DNA from: Anarhynchus alexandrinus
Taxonomy: Eukaryota; Chordata; Aves; Charadriiformes; Charadriidae
Direction: 5' to 3'
Assembly (NCBI GenBank): GCA_008711295.1
Contig: VUYV01000054.1
Location: 1,458,367-1,522,366, forward strand
DNA: 64,000 bases
Shown here piece by piece: positions 29,101 through 41,100 of the stretch. The notes beneath the pieces were generated by a model, which was not told where the DNA came from, searched no databases, and worked only from the letters and a program-made list of their open reading frames with translations. The translations under genes were made by a program, and so were the position numbers. Positions within the stretch are counted from its first letter, which is position 1. Each line of letters opens with the position of its first letter.

Positions 29101-32100
29101 CTTGCCTTCTTCCTTTCTTCCTATGATTTTAGGGGCTATATTGTTTAACGCTGTCTGACTGACGAGTAGACTTTGCCACATGAAGGGAACCCATAAAATA
29201 ACAACAGTTCTCAAATAACAATATATAACAATAAGAAAACTATCACACACTTATGCAGCAAACAACAGGCTTTCATAAGTGATTTACAAGGAGTTGATGA
29301 CTTAATCAAAATGAGGTGTGTGACCCACCTACCTTCTCCTTCACACTCACCATCACCTCCTTACTTCCTTAACTGTGCATTCGTAAATCTTAATTTGGTT
29401 GGGTCTTACTGGTTGAATTTATTGGGTTTGTAATGCTTAGTTGATCAAATAAAAGATAAGACCTGTCCCTCACAATTCTGTTTAACTTTCTTGTGATGCA
29501 GAATCACAAAACACACTATTTACACATTCTCTGCTGTAACTACATTCTATCATTTTTTCCCCATGAACATTATTTTTATTGGAGTATGACAACTTGCTAG
29601 ATGAACACCAAACAAGAAACACTGCTGTTAATACAATGAGCTTTACATACATATGCTAACTCCAACTCCCAGTCTATAAAATTTTTGTCTGGCCTATTGA
29701 AAAAAAAAAATCCAAACTTGCAACCCTTACCAAACACTGTTTGGGACAGTTATTAGATAAAAACATGAAATATGTATTCCATACTTTTTGAGAAACACGG
29801 GTAGAGCAGGTTAGAATTGCAGTGAAAGGCACAGCAATAGATTTCTTAGTGTGCCTCTGCGTGGCCATAAGAGATAACATTGTATTACCATAGTTCTTTC
29901 ATCTCTTTTTGGAAAAAGCAAAACTTAAGACCTTCAGAGAAAATAACATAGGTGCCGCCCCATTTCCTGAATTCATGTCACTGCTACACTTCACTCACCA
30001 CTCTTTTGTAATAGAAATTAAGGACACAAAAAATAATCTGCCAACATACAAGAAAAAAAAAAAAAAGAAAAAACCAAACAAGAAAGAGAAGTTTAAAGTA
30101 AAAAGTTCTCCAGAAGTGTGTTTTTCCTAAAGTCTCAAGGCAGCCTTCACATCACCGGAGGGCACCACCACGCACATCCAGCGCACAAAGCGCAGCCTCT
30201 TGTGCTCTCTATTCTGTGCAGCAAACAACTGTAATGTAGGAAGAGCAGTCCATTTTCTCAAAATACTGTTAATACTGTTGTTACAAAGGTGACTCTTCCT
30301 CTTGAGCTGTTTTCCATTTGTACAATAGTTTTCCTCCCAAAGACGCTGTATCTATATCGTAGCTTTCCAAACTCTTGCTTTGCTGTCCCCTAGAAAGTTT
30401 CTAGAAAACCAGGCAGCCTGCAGTCTAGGGGAGCACATATACATGACCATGAAAACAAGGTCTTAGACATCACAAGATATCAGCAGGTAGGGTTTCTGAC
30501 CTACCATGTCCTTTGCCAAAAAATGTCACAAATCTGTGAGCCTGTAATTTTGAACCAAACTAACCAGTAATTAATGCCTGACCAGATGAAAATTACTTAA
30601 AACTCACAACCACCTAGAGAGGCCTCAGCCGCACTAATACATTGCACTGATGGGTTTAAATTCAGCCTATGTGATCTGTTGTGTTAACAGCAGGGACAGT
30701 TTATTTGCAACAAACAAGATATAAACATGGTAAAAACCATCATCTTCTCTGCTGAGCTTCTCACTCTATTTTCCAGAGCAATTGTCTATATGTGTGCACG
30801 CGGTCTTAAATGTAAGGAAAGGATTTTAAAAGCAGTATTACCAAACAGTATTAGGCTGTGGTTTTGTGAGGTTTTTTGCCTTTTTTTTTTCCTTTTGATC
30901 ATCTATATATATTGCAGCTAAAGCAGACATACAGCTATCCTTAGCTTACTTCACAGCAGGCTTCCTATGTGCTAACATCTTTTTACTGATGGAAACAACA
31001 ACATACCCCACTGTGCTCTCAAGGAGGCTACAAGGTCATTAATTACCCCACGAGAAGTAGCTGGCATTTGAGATCTTGATGTTTTTAAAAAGTGCTATTT
31101 GCTTTAGCATTACTTGCTCTACCCAATGTCAACACACCCAGCATTCACCGAAAACCTGTTTGCCTACACTGTAGCACCACTCAGAAGCACAGAGATCAAA
31201 TTCACTTACGTGCACTCCTCCACACTGGTCTCACCTATACTGGAAAAAAGCAGGGAATTCAGGCATGGGTGGAAGTTTGAGAAAGAGAAGGAACTCAGAT
31301 CACCTGCACACAGAAAGTTTAGAGAAGGCAAAGAAAACAGGTTCCAGATGCTGGATCCTTTTAAGTTTTTTTAAAGCTGGAGTAAAGCATTTATTCATAA
31401 AGATAGTAAGATACCACACACTATACATCAGCAGTGACACAGCTGCTGTCACAGAACATCACTTGTGGACAGATAAGGTGGAAGGACACAAACGTGCTCA
31501 CCGTGCAAACAGAGGTTTCATCCCCAGTCTTTACTCTGTTCCGAGCCAAAAGCTGCTCCAAGAGGCTGATTCTGTGCAGCAGCCAGGAAAATGCCAGCAG
31601 CAGCTCCCGACTACCCGCTGAGCCGTCAGAGGGGAGCCGATAGAGTTCTAGCCTGCCATAGCCATGGTACCACAATGCTGACTTTACGAACCTAATTTGG
31701 TTATCTGAAAAGAAGAAAACAATTAGGAATAACACACTGCACTACTCAATGCATTTACCCATTCAGTTCCAGAAACTGCTGCCTCCTCTGAAAGCAAGAT
31801 TTTTAATCAAGCCTAAGATTAGTGGAGGACAGTGGAGACTACAGTCTTTATCAACAACTGGTAAAAGGACAGGAGTTAAAAGCCTTCCTTGTGATGCCCC
31901 ATTCTGATCTACAGGAACTACTGCTAAGGGAAAAGAAGACATTAAAAGTTGAGGTCAAGGCCAGCAATGGCCTCTGGGAGATTAACAATGGCAAAAAAGG
32001 TAAATAGCCATCCCCACTATAACAGGACTCCAATTCACCAATTCATTTTTTATGAGCCACCAAGCATGCTATGAATTAGTAAACACTGAGTAACTTTACT

Positions 32101-35100
32101 CCTGAATGAAACTGGAATTTAGAGATAGGAGTTTCACAGCCTGCTGCAAATCTCTGAGCACCAGTGAACAGGCAGAGATAATGCAGCACACCACACTGCA
32201 TACCAGACCACATGGACTATTTAATTCTCAGGAATGCTCTGATCCATATTCCTTCACACCAGCAAATGTTACCTGACAGCTACAAGACAGGCACTACAGA
32301 ACTGTAAAATACTGAGGGAACACAGAGAAAATTATTTAAAAAGCTTCTAACCAGTAAGCCTCAGCTCTGTACTAAGTCAAAACTATAATAAAGAACGTAA
32401 TTAGGGGGCACAATGGTAAACAGTACATCCTGGGGAAGAAGCAGCAGTTGTTTTAAAAGGAAGTGCTGCTCAAAAAGCTACTAGAGTTCTGTAAAGGCAA
32501 AACCAGGCAAGTGATTAAGGAAGATTCAACCAATGCAAATCATTTAGACTTCCCAGTGGGATTCAACTAGCACAAAGAAACTAAGCCACTGTGGTGGAGG
32601 GAGAGGGAAGGCCCTTGAATCAATGACAAGTGCCTAGCAGACAAGAACCAGAGGGTAGGAACAAACGGTGGTTTCACATGAGGGCTCTGTGCTAAGCACT
32701 TGCTGTCCAACCAGCTCAAAATGACACACAGACAATGTGATAGTGACAGAAAATTTGGTGCCGATGTGAGATTACTCAGTAGTAAGGAATGCAGGCAGAT
32801 TGTGAAGGATTGCAGAACCTAAGCAGCCTAAGCTTTAAAATGACAGGTAAAATTCTTTTTCAGAAAAAAATGAAAAATGATGCACACAAGGGAAAAAACA
32901 ATCCTGACTTTACTGACATAGCAATGGGCTTGGAGCTGACCACTGGACTCAGGAACACAATCTTAGATGATAAGATTTTTCATGACAATATTACACTTGG
33001 TTCTCATATGCATCCAAAAGCAAACTGAAGGTGAGAAACCTAGAAAGGAAACTAACAGAACACAGGAAACAAAATTATATTGTTGTCTATATCCCCACTG
33101 TGACCCCACATCTCAAATTCAAAGTGTTATTTTATTTCTTCGGTCCCAAAAAGGCTACAGAAGACTTGGAAAAAAACAAAGAGAAAGGACAAGTATGATC
33201 GCAGTTACAGAACAGTTTCATTGTAAGAACTGATGACGTACGCCAAGATGACTGAGAATGGATATGACAAAACTGTTTAAAGCCATGAGTGCTGTGGAAT
33301 GGGTGAACAGGGAATAATTTGTTTGCACGACATTCAATACAAGAACTGTGAGCCACCAGAGTTGGCAAGCATGTGAGTCAAAACAAGTTAAAGAGATGTT
33401 CTTCAGGCATACAGCAAAGTTCTGTAATTTCTGGCCACGGGACACTATGGACACTGAGAGTTACACAGGCTCAAGGAGAAAACAGATTTACAGAAGAGTT
33501 CATGGAAGCTTATGAAATACAAAGATATCCTCTCTGGTTTGGGAAGTCCAAGATGTAAATTACTGGAGGCTGAAAGAATACTCCCCTGAAAGCATCCTTC
33601 TATATTTGCTCTTTCTTTTCCCCTGGGCATCCATTTTGACAGCTGCCACAGCTGGATGAAGCTAGACGAACCTTCAGTTTGATCCAGTTTAGGCATTCTT
33701 ACAAAGCAAGGAAGAAAGCTGTTCCCCTTTTCCAGCGTAATGCTTCAGTATCTCTGTAGAGTTTCATAAAACAGGTACACACTCACACACACAAAAAATA
33801 ACAGGAAGTACAAACCTCGTACAATCAGGAATTGTCACTGCTCTCCTTAATCAACATACCAATTCATTACATTACATACTCATTTGCCTCCTCCTTGCCA
33901 CTTGTGGTAAAAACATCCCTTAGCATCGACACATATCGTAATCTTTCTTTGTCTGGCATCGACTGCTGCAGCTCAAAAACCACATAATGACCAACTTCAA
34001 AACAAAAAAAAACCAAGAGAAAAATCCTGTTGCTCTCAAAAGGAATTTGTTAATTACAAGACTCTCACAGTGAAGAGTGGTTGATTTCACTTGATTTGCA
34101 AAATGCTAAAGGAGTCTTATCCACCAAAAGTAATACAAAGCCAAGACACAGGGAGGAGCTATAAGCTGACCTATGCTAGTAACCCTATAGGAGCAGTACA
34201 TTGCTACAGCTCTGCTGAGGCTGGAAGAAGATGGTAGTCCTAAAGAGCCACCAAGCCCTTTGCACCTTGACAAACCAGAGGAAGGTATATTGTTTGCACT
34301 GTTTGACCAACTTCAGGATTTAGAGAAACAAGACTGCAGATCCCTAAGGAGATATGCCTACTTCCAGAGTGCTCCTCAGTCCAAATACAGAGCTGAAACT
34401 GTTACAGAGATTACTACACATCTTCAGCAGCAGGAGCAGGAATACATGATTGGCCACGTGACAGCTACAAATGAATTCCTGACAAAGACATTAACCATGA
34501 CTGAATAACAAAAAACAAGATCAGAAGCATGATTAAGCAGGTGACATGATGGTGCAAAGCTACTGATTTTTTGCAGGACTAGTGTTTTGCATAGCAAAGC
34601 TTCTGCAGAGACACATGACAGTTGGACAACTGGTTTTTAACCTAGCTTGTTTTCTGCATTAAAGACACAAAAAGGAAACACAAACACCTAAATCACTCCG
34701 TTTGCTCTTTTTGCAGAACCTGTGAATGTAAAAACAAGCAGCTTCCCTTCACGATGCCAGGGTGGCAGAAACACTTATGATTTGCTAAAAATCTTGCTGC
34801 AGATATGCACTCCAATCCCTCATGCACAGGGGGAGCACTCAGAGATTATCTCTAACATTAGAGATTTTATTTTGATGACTCTTGAACATTCTCACATGAG
34901 CTAGGTTTTCCTGTTGCCCTTTCCTTTTCTTTGTGCATTTGTCAAGAAAGGAACAGGTAAAGGCAGAAATACTCCAAAAGGAAGGAAGATCAGTACGTAC
35001 TTTCCTCCTTTTTCAAAGCAAACAAGCATCACATGCTGCCATCTGCAGTTCAGGCAGCTCCCCAAGAAATCACATATCAAAGAGAAGGAATAGAGAGCAA

Positions 35101-38100
35101 GCCAGGTTGGTTTTTTTTCCTTTATCACCGTTTTCCTTCTCTGAAATACCACTCAGGACCAGAGCCACCAAGGCACTTCATCACCTGAATTTCTGTGTTG
35201 CTCTGGCCCTTTATCTCCCCCTGTTTTATCACTCCCTCTGCAACACATTGCCCTCACATAAGAGGGTACGATTGGTGTATCAGGCAGGCATTGTGGGTGA
35301 ACGGTCAAAGCACGGATCTGGAACTGGGGCTCAAAGAGCCTTTCCATGGTTTTCTTCATCTCTACAGTGCTCTGCTTACAAGGAAACAGTGCTCAGATAA
35401 ACAGCAGTAGAGGCTATTAAGTACCCAAGACCAAGATGGACTCCTCTGTAATGTGCAGCTGAGAGAGGAAAAACCATCACTCAGATAGCAGATAACACCA
35501 GTCACTCAAACACCTCCTCTTTGAGAACGTCTTCTTACGGCATTTCATTAGGATTAGGCAATTCACAGAGAAAGACCCACACAGTCCTTCCCACTAATCC
35601 CCTTCTGCATGCACATTATTTATAAAAATACGTTCAGCACGTAAGATCAAGCTGTGGATGAACCTCAGGGTTCAGATCTCTTAAAACTATACTCAAGCTG
35701 TGCTTTTCTGCTTTATGAATCCTGCAGGATACTTTCAGTGAATTACAACATGATATTCAAATAAGGGTTATGCATTAGCCTGGCAGGCTAAGATGGAAAG
35801 GAGCTAAATCAAGTACAAGAACAGACACAGATACATTACTTCACGCACTCAGGCAAGAAACACCTGCATAGGTAGTGGTGTTATGGGAAACTACTGCTGC
35901 AGAAGAACATTTTCTGCTTCATTTGTCAAACAAACAAAAATATATTGCAGCTCCAGTCCTCTTTCCCATCCTATAAAAAAAATGAATTGCGACTCCAGAA
36001 AAGAAACATTTCCTCCAACTATCTAAATGCGTGTTGCAGTGCTACCTAGTGCGGTTGTTAGGTTGTTAACCAAGTCTATCAGCTCTCGGCCTCTGTGAAG
36101 AAAGAGCAGCATGAAAACCACTAATCATGACTTCATCAGAAAGGTTATGCCCAGAGTACTATTACACAGCTTACTTTGACTCGTACTCAACTGACGAGAG
36201 ACCCGTTGTTCTGACATGTTTAAGGGGCTGGAGTGTATTAATGGCTTCCCACCAAAGTTTACAGCAAGTGTTTTTTATGGTGTGAGGAAAAAATTCTTCC
36301 AGAATGAGAAACCAAAAGAGCCATTTGCAGAATTTTACAACCACTGACTGGCACGCGTCAGTGGCTTTTCTAGGGTTTGGGTTTGTTTTTTTTTTCAACA
36401 CCACAATAGTTCCTACATTTTAAAATATCAAATTGTGTGGATTTTTTTAATATGTGATTTTTCAAACATTTTATTTTCTACTAGCTAGGCAATAAAATAC
36501 ATCAAGCATTTAAAAACATGATGCAGAAAGTTTTTCTAAACAATATCACAACCATAACAAGGGAAAGACTAGTAGCTGTTCTGTTCAAAGCAAATTTAAC
36601 GTCATTGAAAATTCACCTATATGACAAGATCAGACCCAAAACTGACTAATGAAAAGTACTAACTTGAAACAGAAATACACACTGCAATGGCAATTTTGAA
36701 AGTCACTTGATAAAAAGGACTTCCCAGATCAAGGAAAAGTTTTCTGGAAAAATCTGTCCTTTTTCATGGGCAAACACTGTAAGAGCATTCTGTCCTTGCA
36801 ATACACTGCTTTCTAGCACCTCACAACTGCAAATGGCCCAACATCTGGAATACAGTCCTTGAAATGTAGGTCTCGCTCTACAGAGTAGTGAGAAGAACCA
36901 CTGTGACCCCAACACCACACGCAGACTACAAGCCAAAGCTCAGTGTTTCCTTTGGAAGAACTTTTAGCCTAAAAAAAAAGGAAGGGTACCAGACCATTTG
37001 AGTACAGGTTCTCTTTGCCAGACAGCTGTTCCTCTGCCTATGCACACAGTAACCCTCATACTGAAGGAGTCTTCACAGCCTTCCTCTGGAATCTGGCAAC
37101 TGCTGCTCTCCTTGTTTAGCCAAGAGAACTAAGAGGCTGCAGAAAAACAGCAAAGAAAGGAACGCCTGATCCATGGACTAAAGCAGTAGACATGGATTAG
37201 AGGAATTCGTTTCAATTCTTTGTGGTGCGACAGGATCCTGTGCAAACCTGAGAAAGTTATTTAGTCCCTATGCCCAAGGCTTCCACTTCATTTCCATGAA
37301 ATAAATACATGAAAAACCATAAGTGATCCGGAGCACAGAGAAGACAGACAGTAAAATATTGATTGTGTTTCACAGCAGACAACTCATTCACTTGGCCAAG
37401 CAAAGATAATCAGTGTAATCTGAAAAACTGAATGGCTATCCAACCTGAGTTTCAGCTTCAATCACTGAGTTGAGACTAAACAAGTTTCTTAAAAAGCAGC
37501 TCAGCAGTTTTGAGCAGAACCACACGTTCCTATCTTGCCATCTACCAGCAGAGGCTGGGTTTGCTCTCTCTAGAGCCAGTAACCTGCCACACGCACATGG
37601 AAATCCTGTCTCCAAATGCTACAAGCAGTTAGCGTGGGAGCAGCCAGGATTCAATGAGGCAGCACTTGTGCAGGACCACTTCAAAGCAGCTGTAGGACAC
37701 AGCCAATAAATTGAGTTACCATACACAGCAGATTGTGGATGAGTAGAAAAGCAAAAACAGCTGAACAAAAAATAGCAGTCCTGTGAGTAACACAGAACCA
37801 TGCTGATTTCCTGCTGAGCTACCAGCAAAACTATGCTGGTATTGCTCCACCCTCCTTGAGAGATATCATCCACAACGCTTAGCCATTTTTAACTCTGTTT
37901 ACAGAGCCATCAGATTCCCAGCTCTTCAGGGGCTAAAACAATGTTGCTTAGGTTTTTTGTTTTCAAGGGCAAAAGTGGATTTTAAGTGGTTTTGGTCTGA
38001 GGAGACCTCTATCCATCACAGACAATCCCATTCTCAAAACTTCCTTTGACAATGAAAGGGCTCTAGATAGACATCTTTCAAGAGAGAAGTCTAAGGAGTG

Positions 38101-41100
38101 GTATCGTACTTGCAATAACATACATTTAAGAAGTAAATAGTGCTCTGTCATTGTGAGAAGCCAACATGCATTCAGCTTCTCTCTGGAAGAGTGGCCCTGT
38201 CCATAGAGATATTCACACACAGTTTTTGTTTTGTCTAGAACTTCAATCCAAAACTTTATGGTTCATAAGCCCTGACATAGGACTTGATAGAAAATTAACC
38301 ACAGAATCATGCATCATATGTGGAATGGGAAAAGAAGGAATCAAAGGAAAAACAAATCCGTTTCTGTAATTATCTCTGCAGATGCTGAGAACACGTAAGA
38401 TCATTGCAGAGATTTAGCTGCAGTAAAATGTCAAAGGGAAGGAAGAGCCCCTAGCAGATGCAAGAACATCCCGGTTTCCTGGACAAAGCAAGCCAAAGAG
38501 GAGTAAACCTGCCTGCACAGCTCTGATGCAACAGTAAGTTGGTGGCAAAAGTATTCCAAATGGAGCATTCCTGACAGGGTGCAAGGAGCCAAAGTAAAAA
38601 TGCTACAAAACTAGTCCCAGTATTTCCCTGAGACAGACAGAAATCGCACAGTCAGCCAGACTGACTAGGTTACCTATGGCATCAGACTCGGTCCACTTGC
38701 CTCTGTGGATTTGTTTCAGAAGGGAGTAGAGCAGCCTCCATAAATCCAGGCTCTGCAAAAGAAAAAGAGGGGTGGGGGGAGATCAGCAGGCAAAATATCT
38801 GCCATATATTTAGTCTTAATTAGGCAATTAAACCCATATCTGAGCATCAGTTGTTACATGGATGAACACACCTGCATCCTGTTGAATCAGGCAGGTTCAC
38901 GTATTAGCTGTCTTACAAACACTACCTACAGTAAGGTGCACTCAAAAAGAGAAGGGCTACTAATGCTGGCTGCACAGCAAGACCCAGCACTTCTGCTTTG
39001 AGACACAGGCACACAGGAGCACGGCTTCCAAAACATCTGCTCCGATATAACCACATATCACAGAATCACAGAACAGTAGGAGTTGGAAGGGACCTCTAGA
39101 GACCTTCGAGTCCAATCCCCCTGATAAAGCAGGTTCACCTGCAGCAGATTGCACAGGATCGCTTCCAGGTGCATTTTGAATATTGCCAGAGAACACAACT
39201 CCACAACCTCTCTGGGCAGCCTGTTTCAGTGCTCTGTCATCCTCAAAATAAAGAAATTTTTCCTCATGTTCAGATGGAACTTCCTGTGTTGCAGTCTGTG
39301 CCCGTTGCCCCTTGTCCTGTTGCTGGGCACCACCGAAAACAGTCTGGCCCCATCCTCTTGACACTCACCCTTTAGATATTTCTAAGCTTTGATAAGATCC
39401 CCTCTCAATCTTCTTTTCTCCGGGCTAAACAGACCCAGGTCTCTCAGCCTCTCCTCATAAAAGATGCTCTAGTCCCCTGATCATCTTCCTAGCCCTCTGC
39501 TGGACTCTCTCCAGTAGTTCCTGGTCTTTCTTCAACTGGGGAGCCCAGAATTGGACACAGCACTCCAGATGTGGCCTCACTGGGGCAGAGTAGAGGGGGA
39601 GGATAACCTCCCTTGACCTGCTGGCCACGCTCTTTTTAATGCACCCCAGGATACCAGTGGCCTTCTTGACCACAAGGGCACATTGCTGCCTCATGGTCAA
39701 CTTGTCCACCAGGACTCCCAGGTCCCTCTCTGCAGAGCTGCTTTCCAGCAGGTCAACTCCTAACCTGTACTGGTGCATGGGGTTATTTCTCCCAAGGTAC
39801 AGGACCCTACGCTTGCCCTTGTTGAACTTCATTAGGTTCCTCTCCACCCAACTCTCTAGCTTGTCCAAGCCTCGCTGAATGGCAGCACAGCCTTCTGGTG
39901 TGACAGCCACTCCTCTCAGTTTTGTGTCATCAGCAAACTTGATGAGGGTACACTCTGTCCCCTCATCCAGGTCATTGATGAATATGTCGAACAAGACTGG
40001 ACCCAGTACTGGCCCCTGGGGAACACCACTTGTTACAGACCTCCAGCTAGACTCTACGCCACTGATCACAACCCTCTGAGCTTTGCCATTCAGCCAGTTC
40101 TCAATCCATCCCACTGTCCACTCATCCAACCCACACTTCCTAAGCTTACCTAAGAGGATGTGATGGAAGACCATGTCAAAAACCTTGCTGAAGTTGAGGC
40201 AGACAACTTCCACTGCCCTCCCCTCATCTACCCAGCCAGTCATACCATCATAGAAGGCTATCAGATTGGTCAAGCACGATTGGTGAATCCATGTTGACCA
40301 CTCCCGATAACCTTCTTTTCCTCCACATGCTTAGAGATGACATTCAGAATGAGCTGTTCCATCACCTTTCCAGGGATGGAAGTGAGACTGACTGGCTTGT
40401 TGTTTCCTGAGTCCTCCTTCTTGCCCTTTTTGAAGACTGGAGTGACATTGGCTTTCCTCCCATCCTCAGGCACCTCTCCTGTTCTCCATGACCTTTCAAA
40501 GGCTTAACAATAACATCTGCCAGCTCCCTCAGCACTCGTGGGTGCATCCTATCAGGGCCCACGGATTTGTGGGTGTCAAATTTGCCTAAATGACAATATG
40601 GCACAACTCACCCATAGCCAAACAAGCACTTGAAGACGCTGAGAAGATCTGACCATGATAGTATCAAAAACACACAAACAAGAGGCAACACACAATAAGT
40701 GGGAACTCAAAATCACTTCTTGGCCACACAAGGACAGCATGCTGACAAACTGAAACAGTGATTCTTACAGTTGGAATTTCAGTCAACACTCATAAAATGC
40801 TTAAAATAGCTAACTGAGCAAGTGGAGCACCCTGTGTGTGAGCTGGAGGCCTCACAAGCATCACCCCATAAAGTCCCGAAGGACAAAGACCCAAGGCGGC
40901 ATACAGTAAAGGGAAGCCAACCTCAGGTGAAATACCAAGCTTTAAGTTAACGCCACCAGAAAATAAAGCCCTTTCAAGAGCAGCGAGCTTGCAGAGAGTC
41001 GCACGAGGCAGGCAGTGCCGGCTGGGGCCCACACAGAGGTCTCACCACCCAGGCCCTGACCCCACAGAGCTGCCCCTGCCCCCGGGCCCAGTCCCCCTTG

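Larger units (their letters stand above)
17716..31501 (-). other. TEDC1 intron 3
   Basis: A 13.8 kb AT-rich intron, the largest seen here. It contains the solo LTR at 18,571-19,372, a short (AC)n run near 25,407-25,422, several poly-A/T runs (for example 20,268-20,283 and 27,391-27,404) and a local GC-rich patch near 22,865-23,000. I see no exon. Confidence 0.7.

Noticed and set aside
31822..32007. Plus-strand frame beginning [13 protein letters not shown]
   Set aside because: Short, without recognisable family, promoter or splice signals; next to a minus-strand TEDC1 exon in an otherwise ordinary intron.
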